A DNA stretch of 64,000 bases from Sinonovacula constricta (taxonomy: Eukaryota; Mollusca; Bivalvia; Cardiida; Solecurtidae), in assembly GCA_007844125.1 (NCBI GenBank), contig CM017556.1, forward strand, positions 22,960,954 to 23,024,953, in the 5' to 3' direction. Made by a program: the position numbers and the translations under genes. The notes below the pieces were generated by a model that was given only the letters and a program-made list of their open reading frames with translations, was not told the origin of the DNA and ran no database searches. This document shows positions 52,382 through 62,103 of this stretch, piece after piece (position 1 is the stretch's first letter; every line of letters starts with the position of its first letter).

Positions 52382-52669
52382 TTTGTTTACATGTACATGA
52401 TGCAGCTAAATGCCAGTCAGCTGTTTAAAAATGTTTCAAAATCTATCCTCAAGCATCTGATTTGCTGCTATTTTTAGCTTACACATAGTGTACACATGCA
52501 TGAACCTATTGTGAGTGGAAATTTACCAGTTGGTGAATGGAATGTGTAGTGATGACGTTTTTACAAGGCTGGGTCATAGGTCACCAATGGAAACGACCAC
52601 TAGTCGCGATCAGCGCTAGCGGCTAGATAAGCCTAGCGCGACCTGTGGTCGCGATAAGCAGTCTAAGGG
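50663..52669 (-). mobile_element. piggyBac element, one terminus missing
   Basis: The transposase start-side end is intact. Minus-strand CCCTTAGACTGC abuts TTAA at 52670-52673, as expected for piggyBac. The other end has no CCC/GGG terminus and no duplicated TTAA boundary; the element stops inside the transposase gene near 50663. Comparison with the transposon-free duplicate shows that about 100 bases of flank (61790-61895) are also missing here. A deletion therefore removed the 3' terminus with adjacent host DNA. Confidence 0.8.
52594..52669 (-). repeat. piggyBac terminal and subterminal palindromes
   Basis: From the tip inward on the minus strand: CCCTTAGACTGC, then CGCGACC-ACA-GGTCGCG (7-bp perfect inverted repeat), then GCGCTAGGCT...AGCCGCTAGCGC (second hairpin), then TCGCGACTAG. 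These GC-rich inverted repeats contrast sharply with the AT-rich surroundings and are likely transposase recognition sites. Confidence 0.7.
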
Positions 52670-52673
52670 TTAA
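52670..52673. other. TTAA target site of the piggyBac insertion
   Basis: TTAAAACTCATTATGATA here corresponds to TTAAAACGTTCATTTTGATA at 61895 in the transposon-free duplicate, so homology resumes exactly at the TTAA. Confidence 0.85.
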
Positions 52674-54348
52674 AACTCATTATGATAGAGAAATGGCAAA
52701 CTATATAAACTAATATTTTTTCCTTGTTGGTTTATAGCTTGGCACATCCGAATTAAGTGCTTTCGGAAAGCAATACATATACGATCAATTTGTTTTATTG
52801 AAATGACCCTTTTCTCACAAACATTTAGAATGGACAGTTTGTTAAAGTATGCATACAGTATGTAGATAAATATGTCAGAAGTTCCCCCCCCCCCATCTGT
52901 TATGCTTCAGACATCTGTAAACATTCAATAACAGTAATGTGTCCACCTGACACATTTTAAACTGCCGGCTTTGTCAAGATATGAAATAAAAAAATCCCAT
53001 TTAACTGTATGTCCATTTACTTTGATTTCCCAGTGGAACAGCCAAATAAAAATTCGAGTGGCTGAAATACGTCCAAAATCAGACTTATTCTTAATTTTTG
53101 TTATATCTCTCTGGTTTTCAACATTCCGCATTAGGAAAAATGTATAAATATACAGTATCTATATTTTAATATTATTTTTTGTACACAATCTTTTGTTTTA
53201 AAGCACATTTCGTACATGCGAGATGTTGTTTATGACTAGGATGCGCATTTTGACACTGCATTTGTTGTTACAATTCGCAGAAGGTTCGAAGACATGAGTC
53301 GTGGATATACGAAATTTCTGCCAGTTGCAGATTATCGCAACTGTAGCATCTTCTAACGTTGAACTTGCATATTCGCAGACATTATTTACGGTCTGATTGT
53401 AGAGATAGGTACGTTTTAATTAATAAAATCGCTGGTCCCTAGTTGGTTGTCATTGTTACAAATAAAAGGTTGTACTTGTGGTATATTTATTTGATATAAT
53501 TGGACCGTTACATATGCTATTAATAATGAACAGAATTGTTTTCATTGAAATGTTAATTACCCTGGAGACCATGGTATAGTCTATTACAATTAGGGAGCGT
53601 TCGTAAATTTTCTGTACAGGTCTAAAGCATCAGTGTCTAACAAGCATATTGTCGTTTGTTGTTTATTGATATAAAAATCAAACATACACTGAAAAGAAAT
53701 AAAAATGCATTTGATAACAATAAGTTTCTTGATGTCAATATATACACAAAATTAAAAGTCAAACTCATTTCGCAATACTGAATATGCCTACCAATCATTA
53801 AGAAAAACCGTAGGATTTTCACCGTTCATTATTTTTGTTCATGCATGCTTTCTATTGCTGCATTAGGACAGTTCATGTTTTCCAAAACCTCGTTCATATA
53901 AGGTCGATGACACATTGCCACACCAAACACATACTTACATTAATTAAAACAAAAAGGTTATATTTAAAGACTGGTTAGTAATCAAATGAAAACAAAACAC
54001 ATCAAAACGAAAAAAAATCATAACAAATTAAAAAAGTGAAAAATATTGTACCATGCGTAAAAGCTTTGAAAGAAACATACCTCGACTGTTGATTTTTGCG
54101 CTTAGGCAATATGGTGAAATTGTTAAAAAGTAACACCTAAGTAACTGTTCACATCGTTCATTTATCATTTAATCAAACCAAACCAAACAAGGCTCTGGAT
54201 AACTGAATTGAAAGGTAAGAATTTAATGCAGAGCTCTATGCTTTCTGTAGACTAAATTTGAAACACACATTATGGAATAGGCTTTAATTAGTAAATGTGC
54301 CACAAAAGGTACTGCGTTTAAATCTTAAACCTGTTGATTATCAGGCGA
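52674..54348. other. Duplicated intergenic DNA between piggyBac and YDJC
   Basis: Aligned with 61.9-63.5 kb. Shared words include CCCAGTGGAACAGCCAAATA, CGTCCAAAATCAGAC and CTAACAAGCATATTGTC. A poly(C) run lies at about 52886-52895. No separate gene was seen. Confidence 0.6.
54283..54288 (-). promoter_or_regulatory. Candidate poly(A) signal for YDJC
   Basis: ATTAAA on the minus strand, about 60 bases after the stop codon. This is a common variant hexamer. AT-rich DNA makes chance matches frequent. Confidence 0.3.
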
Positions 54349-55281
54349 TTACATTATGTCTTGGAAACTGATCAATTTAATGTTATTTTCGGCATAAAAC
54401 TTCTTCATGGTTTCATGCATAAGTACATACATCTCATGTTCCCTTTCCTGGGACTGGGAAAATTCGTCCGGACCGTCGCCGCACCCTCCAGCACTGCCTG
54501 TTTTGTAGCCTGGGTGCGTCATAAGTTCACAGATAATGTCCTGGTGACGGACAGGCTTTTCATTCTTCGCACGAGGCTGATCTTGGGATCGAGTTTCAAT
54601 TTTGTAAAAGGCATCAAGGATAGACATTTGTAGGGGGTCAAAGTTCATATCATTCCCCATTGTCTTAAGTCCAGTAAAAGCAGGAAACCATATCCCGTGC
54701 GAGGTCAGTACCTGGGCTGCCTGGACAGACTGTTGAACTACTTCTTTCATGAATGCGGTTCGGGTCTCATCGATGAATGTATGTGAAGCGATCTCCTCCA
54801 CAGGGAGTCTGGTGATCGTGATGCCATTATCTTTCAATACTTCAGCAAACACGTTGTCAACACCTGGAATAACATGAGCGTGCTGGTGCCCATCTACACT
54901 TATAGGCTTCGAACCAGTCAGTTTCTCGAATTTATCAATCTGTTGCTGAATCTCCTCCCTTACTTCTTTCATATCAACTTTGTTTTGCTTCATCGCATCC
55001 CTAAATCCAAACATTCCCAGCAGGAAGCCATCTTCACCCACCAACGTTTTATATGATGTCCCAATGGTGTTCCCTTCTGTTAAGTTCAAATGCAGTCCCA
55101 TGGACAAACGTACCTTGGAGGACTTAACAACACCAGTTTCAGCAGAAGTTCCATTCACCATCAATGACGTTTGAGTAACTGCATGCTTCTTAAAACACTC
55201 CATTATCCCATTATCCCTCGGTATGCTATATCCGAAGTCATCGGCAACTACAACTAAATAACGCTGACCTTTGGCAGCCAT
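54349..55281 (-). CDS. YDJC: Carbohydrate deacetylase, YdjC/ChbG family (YDJC-like), single exon
   Basis: A complete 310-codon ORF, about the length of animal YDJC proteins (slightly over 300). Family members remove acetyl groups from N-acetylated sugars, using a divalent metal in a TIM-barrel-like fold. Visible active-site elements are ADDFGY (residues 13-18, with the conserved Asp pair D14/D15), GLHLNLTEG (62-70, metal-ligand His64), DGHQHAHVIPGVD (130-142, with H132, H134 and H136) and MTHPGYK (254-260, His256). MAAKG at the start immediately precedes the first beta strand, so the annotated Met is likely correct. There is no signal peptide or membrane segment; it is predicted cytosolic. 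An intron-free full-length ORF may reflect a retrocopy or a naturally compact gene. A second, broken copy lies at 63.5 kb. The exact animal substrate is not established by sequence. Confidence 0.93.
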   Translation of the reverse strand: MAAKGQRYLVVVADDFGYSIPRDNGIMECFKKHAVTQTSLMVNGTSAETGVVKSSKVRLSMGLHLNLTEGNTIGTSYKTLVGEDGFLLGMFGFRDAMKQNKVDMKEVREEIQQQIDKFEKLTGSKPISVDGHQHAHVIPGVDNVFAEVLKDNGITITRLPVEEIASHTFIDETRTAFMKEVVQQSVQAAQVLTSHGIWFPAFTGLKTMGNDMNFDPLQMSILDAFYKIETRSQDQPRAKNEKPVRHQDIICELMTHPGYKTGSAGGCGDGPDEFSQSQEREHEMYVLMHETMKKFYAENNIKLISFQDIM

Positions 55282-55870
55282 TATGTTGACGAGTAACTAT
55301 GCAATGTACTTTTTCAATGTAAAAGTAGGTTTAATCAAACGAAGGAGCTCTAATAAATCCCACAACGAGTCCTCTCTAAACCCTTAAATTAACTAACCGG
55401 CATAAAGCTGGACCTCTTCTCTTGATAGCTGAAAGATTGCTAGTGGGACGATATATCTGTGCAATCACAAACCTAATCGACAGCCCCGGATGTATGTTAT
55501 CAGAAGGCTACAAACTGTTCGTACATACGTGACGTCTTGCGCGAGTGTAAACTGATAACGCTACACAAGGTCAGTGAATAATGTGTATTGAAAAGGAAGA
55601 AATGTTATTGATAAAGATTGTTACACTTAAAATGATAAACTGCATACTGATATGTTCTGTAACTTTATCAGATCTACGTTTGTTGCCAAGTTGTGGTAAT
55701 TTGGCAACTGTTGTCCCTGAATGTCCTTTTGTAAATGATTCAGCTATAAGCATCAACAGACGGTAATAATGTACCGTACTCACTATCTTCTCATTTCAAA
55801 TATTTGCATAGGTGAGAAGATAAAGGTGGCATGTCTTGAACGTCCAGAATCTTGTCTGGCAATGAATTAG
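55282..55870. other. YDJC upstream region
   Basis: Should hold the YDJC promoter and 5' UTR. No TATA-like or other element could be singled out. The overlapping open frames are short and of background composition. Confidence 0.4.
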
Positions 55871-56184
55871 AGATCGCGTGGTTCTATGTGTTCTGATAGT
55901 TGTGGCGATGACGTGCAGATCGCATGGTTTTATGTGTCCTGATTGGTGTGGCGATGAACTGCAAATCGCCTGGCTCTATGTGTCATAATTGGTATGGCGA
56001 GGACGAGCAGATTGCATGGTTCTGTCCTTATAAGTGTGACGATGAACTGCAGATCTCATGGTTATATGTGTCCTGATATGTGTAGCGACGAAGTACATAC
56101 CGCGTGGTTCTATGTGTCCTGATAGGTATGGCAATCCAGTACAGATCGCGTGGTTGTATGTGTCCTGATAAGAATGGCGTATCG
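55871..56184 (+). repeat. 46-bp minisatellite, about 7 copies
   Basis: The unit starts AGATCGCRTGGTTYTATGTG, continues TCCTGATNGG, and ends GGCGATGAACTGC. Unit starts fall at 55871, 55917, 55963, 56009, 56051, 56097 and 56143; the fourth unit is 42 bp and the last is incomplete. It is more GC-rich than its surroundings. Confidence 0.9.
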
Positions 56185-56927
56185 AGATAGATGTAAATAG
56201 AGGGAATGTCTATAGCACTCAGCCTAATGGGAATCATATATCTCGTTTAATCAGGAAACAGGCGCCACATCACAGAAACATTACCGGTCATCAGGGAGGC
56301 TTTAATGGACACGAGGACTCAAGTATTATTGATGGGGCAATCTAGTTTGTGTACCTACAATAACCACCATCAGACAAATGTTTCATGAAAAAATCTTCAT
56401 AATAACCAATGTTCTCTTGTCATGTTTTTCTAGGTATATTTTGTCAACCATTAGTTTTATTTAAGTCTCTATTCTGTTCATAAACGTTCTTCATTAATAG
56501 AGTTGTATACATTAATAGTGAGTCTTAAAGTTACAAATATTAAAAAAATATCAATAAGTACATTTTCACCCGCTTTCCTTTCAAAAACATTTAAAACGAA
56601 GGAATTAAAAGCCGACTTGAAAACATTTACAATACTTCAGCAAGTCCTTGTTTTCATTTGTTATTTCAACGCCTTTCCATCTATTTCAGACTGTCATCAT
56701 TATATTGCACTATAATATAGTTATTAGTAATTTATAAATGTTAAGCGGCAAGTTTCTTACTTTCAACAATTATATAAAGTTTTTCCAACGCAAAACTGTT
56801 TTTATTATTATTTAAAAACTATCGGCGGGTGGACATTTGTTTGCTATTATAACATTCACAATAAGGTAGATAGGTAGGTATATAGGTAAGTAAATTAGTA
56901 AGTAAGTACGTTAAGTAAATAAGTAAG

Positions 56928-56982
<55 letters not shown>

Positions 56983-57250
56983 CAATTAAAAAACCATTAT
57001 AAGTGAAAGAACAACAACCAACAAACATAATAATTGCCATTGAAAGCGTAAATGTAAACTCAGTTTTCTAGGATTGAATCGACTAAGGAGAACTTTTTAC
57101 ATTCGTTATGTCAACACGGACGAAAAAATAAACGTACGTATTATCCATTCATTTAAGTCAAAAGTTTTATTCAAAACTCCTATTATGTGCACAATAAACT
57201 AAAACTTCTTTTTGTATAAAATTAAATTGACATAATGACTATTTTTTGTA
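56185..57250. other. Intergenic DNA, no gene recognised
   Basis: AT-rich, with a tetranucleotide tract at 56862-56982. Nothing else was identified. Confidence 0.5.
56862..56982. repeat. Compound tetranucleotide repeat TAGG / TAAG / TAAA
   Basis: The tract changes left to right from TAGG/TAGA units through TAAG to about 13 pure TAAA units, keeping four-base periodicity. Confidence 0.85.
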
Positions 57251-57620
57251 GTTATTCTAATAGAAATACTACCCATCTCTCTTCTAAACACTATGTGGAC
57301 ATTATTTTTCAATGACGTCACTACATTCGCCTTACCTTGTCAAACAAAACGTCAGCGCTTGGACATTTATTCAAATGGATCGGTTTTCTTTTCAGTGCTT
57401 GCATTTTCGAAACCCACCAGAAAGTTCGCGGTTAGAACTCTATAAAATCGGATTAAACACCCCCGTCGGTCCATATTGCCGACTGACCATTCCAAGGCGG
57501 TAGCCGTCGGGTTTCCTCTTTTTTTATTAAAGGACTCATTAGAGATTTGTTCTTACAGTTACATTTGGCTTGCATGTGGACATCTTTGTCCCGTGCCTTT
57601 TCAAATGTTTCTACCTCTTG
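57251..57620 (+). mobile_element. Dispersed block copy 9 with flanks (direct repeat, left copy)
   Basis: GTTATTCTAATAGAAATACT through CTATGTGGACATT is repeated 618 bases downstream. The block at 57409-57513 belongs to the second subfamily (TTAGAACTCTATAA core). Confidence 0.8.
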
Positions 57621-57868
57621 CAATGATCACAACAATGGTTACTTGTGCAGTGTGGCGGTCGTAAACAATCTCCCCGTGCATGTAATCTATGTTGTCATTT
57701 AATTCATCCTATAAGGATTGTAACGTGTATTTCCTTTGATAGACATTGGACTTTGGCTCCTCAATTCCATCTTCACATAAACTGGATGCTACAACCATTT
57801 ACTCTTCTCAGGTCATTTTTTCTTGATTCAAAAAGTTAATATCATTCACTATCAACAAAGTTTTTGTT

Positions 57869-58245
57869 GTTATTCTAATCGAAATACAACCCATCTCTCT
57901 TCTAAACACTATGTGAACATTGTTTCTCAATGACGTTACTACTTTCGTCATACCTTATCAAACAAAACGTCAGCGCTTGAACACTTATTCGAATGGATCG
58001 GTTTTCTTTTCATTTCTTACAATTGAGAAACCCATCAGGAAGTGCGAGGTAGAGCTCTGTAAAACCGGTTTAAGCACCCCCCTCGGTCCATATTGCCGAT
58101 TGACCGTTCCAATGCGGTAACAGTCGGATTTCCTCTTTTTGTTAAATGACACATAACAGATTTGTTCTTACATTTATATTTGGCTTGCATGTGATTACCT
58201 TTGTCCTTTGCTTTTCCAAATTTTTGTACATGATGCAATGCTCAT
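57869..58245 (+). mobile_element. Dispersed block copy 10 with flanks (direct repeat, right copy)
   Basis: Collinear with 57251-57620. The block at 58026-58130 carries GGTAGAGCTCTGTAA, a perfect AGAGCTCT palindrome where the first subfamily has GGAGCGCTCC. The downstream fragment GCAATGCTCATAGGAC also occurs at 46450 and, altered, at 18140. Confidence 0.8.
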
Positions 58246-60585
58246 AGGACTTTGCCATATATATTTTTATAAATTTATAATGCATTTTCAAATTGTACAA
58301 ACTTAAGCCTAATTTTGAAAATATTTCTTCTTCAAAAACATTCAAACGGAAAAAAATGTCTAGTGCCACCAAATATTTAGCAGTATGGTGGCAAACATAC
58401 TCATTACGGCAACAGTTAATTTTACAAAATGAATGTATCCATGGAATGGATGTAGTTTTATGAAATCTCAAAATTAACTGCATCAACTTCGACTTTCAAC
58501 ACAAAATGTTTTCTTTCGAAGTTGAGTTTTATTGGTTTAGAATATTCATTTCCTTCAAGTTGCAAGTAAACTATTTTGATTATAGGCTATATAGTTTTCA
58601 TATTAGATATGCAAAGTTTGCATTGCAATTTTAACGTCAGATTCTTTATATATCGTTTATTGATACCGATTGTTATCATTTGAATATACACGGTCATCTC
58701 CGGAATGATTTTTGAACAGCTTTATAGCTGCCAGATTAGCTGTGTAGATATGTTTTAATGAATGGAATGTTTCCGTGCAAAGTTGTTTCTGAAAAAAAAT
58801 AATTTTAGCATCATTCTACATTTCGAATATCAGAAAGTCATTTTAAAGATAGGTTGCGGTTCAAATTCCATTGAGTAATGTTGTGATTGTTTTCGTTGTA
58901 TTACTTAATGAGACTCAACATCCGGCTGTAAAGCCAACTAGTAAGACGTAATGGTGCACCACATTGACACAATGTAACTTTTCGAGGCACTTAATGTCGT
59001 AAGCTTCCTAAGGCGTCATCAGAAAAACGTCAAACACAGAACTTAATTAAAAAAGTTAAGGATGTTATATTGGTTTTGTTTATATTACATAGTATGACAT
59101 ATTTACGTTCACAATACGTCGTCAGTGTCATTCTATAATGTTTAATAATGCTTACAATAGTGTCCACGATGTCATAATTCTTTCCGTTGTTGTTGAAACA
59201 ATCATTGCTGTCATACTTTTTTATGGAAGTCATATGAGTTTTGAAACATATGTCATCATATGAAGAAACACAAAACATTTACTGATACCAAAGATATTTG
59301 ATTATAAACATGTTTTGTTGAATGGTCTAGAGGAGTAAAACGAATAGTGTGTCATAAATACATGTACATTAATTGAAACATTGCTGTTTGTATGTAGCAT
59401 TTTGTTTAATCATTAATTGTAATTGGTAACATTTTCAATCTTTAAAGCGACAATTAAACGTCGCTGAATATTTTTTGTTTCACAAACAGTGTCAAACATT
59501 TTGTCAATTATTTGAGAAAATAATAAGAACAATGAAATAAATATAATTACTACATTTTGCCAAGTGGCATCTCTGTTAAAAAAAAAACGGTTTAAAACAT
59601 ATTGACATTTGAAACCAAACACATAGTTATATACGTCACACAGATTTTTGACAATTTGACTAATCGTTATTATTGGAATGAAGCGTCGAATATTCGTTTA
59701 AAGTTTAAACCATATTTATATAGCAGATACAACGTCAATGATTAAAATATTAATGACAATACATTTCGCTTTCATATTTTGAAAGACAGAAAATCACACA
59801 TCAGTTATCTATGACAGATATGGTCTCGGAAAAAGAAAAACTAGATCATGCTTTAATAATTGTTGGGCTCAAAAGTACTAGTGACTATGTTCTTTCAGAA
59901 CTTTTAACACATATTTGAGTTGTAATTTTCACTAGACGAAGATACACACAGGTGAGTAAAAGGTAAACATAAAAAAAACAAGAAAGAAAGAGACAAGATA
60001 TTATGAAGAGACAAGGTAAGACAACTATAAATAGAGGGTAGAAACATGAAATGAAAAAGCTACTCCCCAGAAATTTAACAACCGATCCAAAAATCTGCCC
60101 GAAACAAAATTCAAAGTTCAATGGGACAAGTTATATTTCTTGACTAATTAATTAATTAGTTAATACTCCTTATTGATTCATTTGAATGCATTAGGCTATA
60201 TCCATGTTTCAAACTACAAGACCATATGACTATTTTTCAATAAATCGAATTGACAACCATGTGTTCTTCATCAAAAATATTATTTAACAAGTTTAGATAC
60301 AATTTATTTTGTTGGTTTAAGAGCAGTTGTCCAACGTCGCCATCCACATATTATGCCTGAAACATTTATTAAAATGCAAAGAATAAACGTTTTATGCAAA
60401 AAACAACAACACACCAGGATGTATGTCTTTGGTAACTTTGAACTACATAATGAAAAATGTGGGAATGAAGTTTATACTACCATGGTCTTAACTTGTGTTT
60501 TAATCAGGAGTTGCAGCAAATCCCTTAATATGGTGCCTAATCAGACATATAAGGAAACGAAATGTAATGTTCGTTATTTATTAAG

Positions 60586-60588
60586 ATA

Positions 60589-60620
<32 letters not shown>
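60586..60620. repeat. (TA)n microsatellite
   Basis: Short TA dinucleotide run inside duplication copy B. Confidence 0.9.
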
Positions 60621-61894
60621 TGAGCATGATCTTGATTTAATGTCTGATCATTGTTGACAACAAATTTTTGTGTGTCGACGTTCTTAAAACTCGTTTAAAA
60701 GTATTTGTTATTGAGAAGAACAAATTTGAATATGATACAATTGTCTTCATAGTAGCCAGGTCGACATGTTGTCTTTGCAAGCATGCAGAATTCATGTGCA
60801 CACATTCATGTCAAACGGAAATGTGATGTGGGCCCCTTTGGTCTTCAAAAATATATTTCATGATGAATTCAAATGGCCTTATTCTTTTTACCTAAATACT
60901 TTAGAGTTATGTACCTTTAAGTAAGTCATTTTATGTCAACATAATTGGTGAATAATGACGCAAGATAAAGCCATTGCTATCGTTTGTTATCCGTTACTGG
61001 ACCCTTATTGATAGGTGACTCTGTAGAAATGGACCTTGAAATATATATCTGTGCACCTGCAGCTATATCAGCCAGTTATCACGACAGGGTATGACTTCTT
61101 AAAGCAATAAAATGAATTGTATATTTCTTGCATGTATTCGATTTAGGTTGACGTTGTAGATACTATTAGTTCCTAGCCAACTATTTATATTTACTTTGTG
61201 ATAAATTTGTCAGTTTTGTTTATTTCCATTCTTTTCAAAACAAGTTATAATTATAATATTGCTGACTTTGCTTATGTAACATCGAAATGGTAATGCAATT
61301 AGTAGCACAGATTATATGTTTGCTTACTGTCTCTTGCAGTATGAATTATGCCTAGATTTACAACACAATACAGCATTATAGCCAACAGAATGCAGATTTC
61401 AGGTAGGCTGTGTAACTGTCCTCATGCTCTTGTAACAATATTTACTAGTAATACACCCGTAAATTGCAAACGAGTAATAACATGTCTTTTGGAAATATCT
61501 TCTTATACTTAAACAATTTTGTAAATTTTATTTTATTTAATATTTTGTCTGTGTCCTTTACCAATCACAATTAACTCAAATGAAACAGAAACCTTTAAAG
61601 TAGAGGTTTTAAAGTTTATGTTCGACGCGTGTAGCCAGATTCCTTTATTTTCACATCAGCAGATCAATATTGTTGGTCGTCTGTCACGAGATCGAGATAG
61701 ACATTAACAAGGATTGACGCACATATAACTGAGGCTGCAAATATAATCATTAGTCATGTTTGGATATTTGTGATATTAATTGTTTGATTGATTGTTGTTT
61801 CGCGATGCGATTGATTCTAAGAGACTTTTGAAATAATAAAGAAAATGTTCGTCACTCTATTTATATAAAACTTGCTAGCAGCGGATGTTTATTA

Positions 61895-61898
61895 TTAA
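61895..61898. other. Unoccupied TTAA, counterpart of the piggyBac target
   Basis: Flanking bases on the right match 52670 onward. On the left, 61790-61894 has no counterpart in copy A, and homology resumes before 61790 with 50440-50660. Confidence 0.8.
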
Positions 61899-62019
61899 AA
61901 CGTTCATTTTGATAAAAAATGGTACACTATACAAACTTATACAGCTTTTTTTTTGTTGGTTCATAGGTTAGCACAACCGAATTATAAGTTTTCGCACCAC
62001 TTTTTGTGATTTTGGAAAG

Positions 62020-62021
<2 letters not shown>

Positions 62022-62101
<80 letters not shown>
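62022..62101. repeat. (AT)n microsatellite
   Basis: About 40 AT units directly after GGAAAGCAAT. At the matching spot in copy A (about 52780) the same GGAAAGCAAT is followed only by ACATATACG, so the tract expanded in copy B or contracted in copy A. Confidence 0.95.

Positions 62102-62103
<2 letters not shown>

Larger units (their letters stand above)
46420..55300. repeat. Segmental duplication, copy A (contains intact YDJC and a piggyBac insertion)
   Basis: Collinear with 58220 to the window end. Matched stretches include 47030-47460 with 58440-58800, 47820-48060 with 59060-59300, 49000-49330 with 60060-60390, 50230-50660 with 60930-61790, 52670-53500 with 61895-62720, and 53630-55280 with 62880-64000. 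Copy A additionally holds retroelement fragments at 48.2-48.9 kb and the piggyBac element. Confidence 0.85.

Noticed and set aside
52044..52400. 118-codon plus-strand ORF
   Set aside because: Antisense shadow of the acidic N-terminus of the piggyBac transposase.
54334..54633. 99-codon plus-strand ORF
   Set aside because: Antisense shadow of the YDJC coding sequence. The similar frame at 63499 is the same shadow over the pseudogene.
58970..59025. CTGATGA word on the minus strand as a hammerhead ribozyme core
   Set aside because: No GAAA in the right place and no complementary stem II. The paralogous position near 47.74 kb does not keep the word. A similar CTGATGAG...GAGAAA at about 39668 also lacks a stem.
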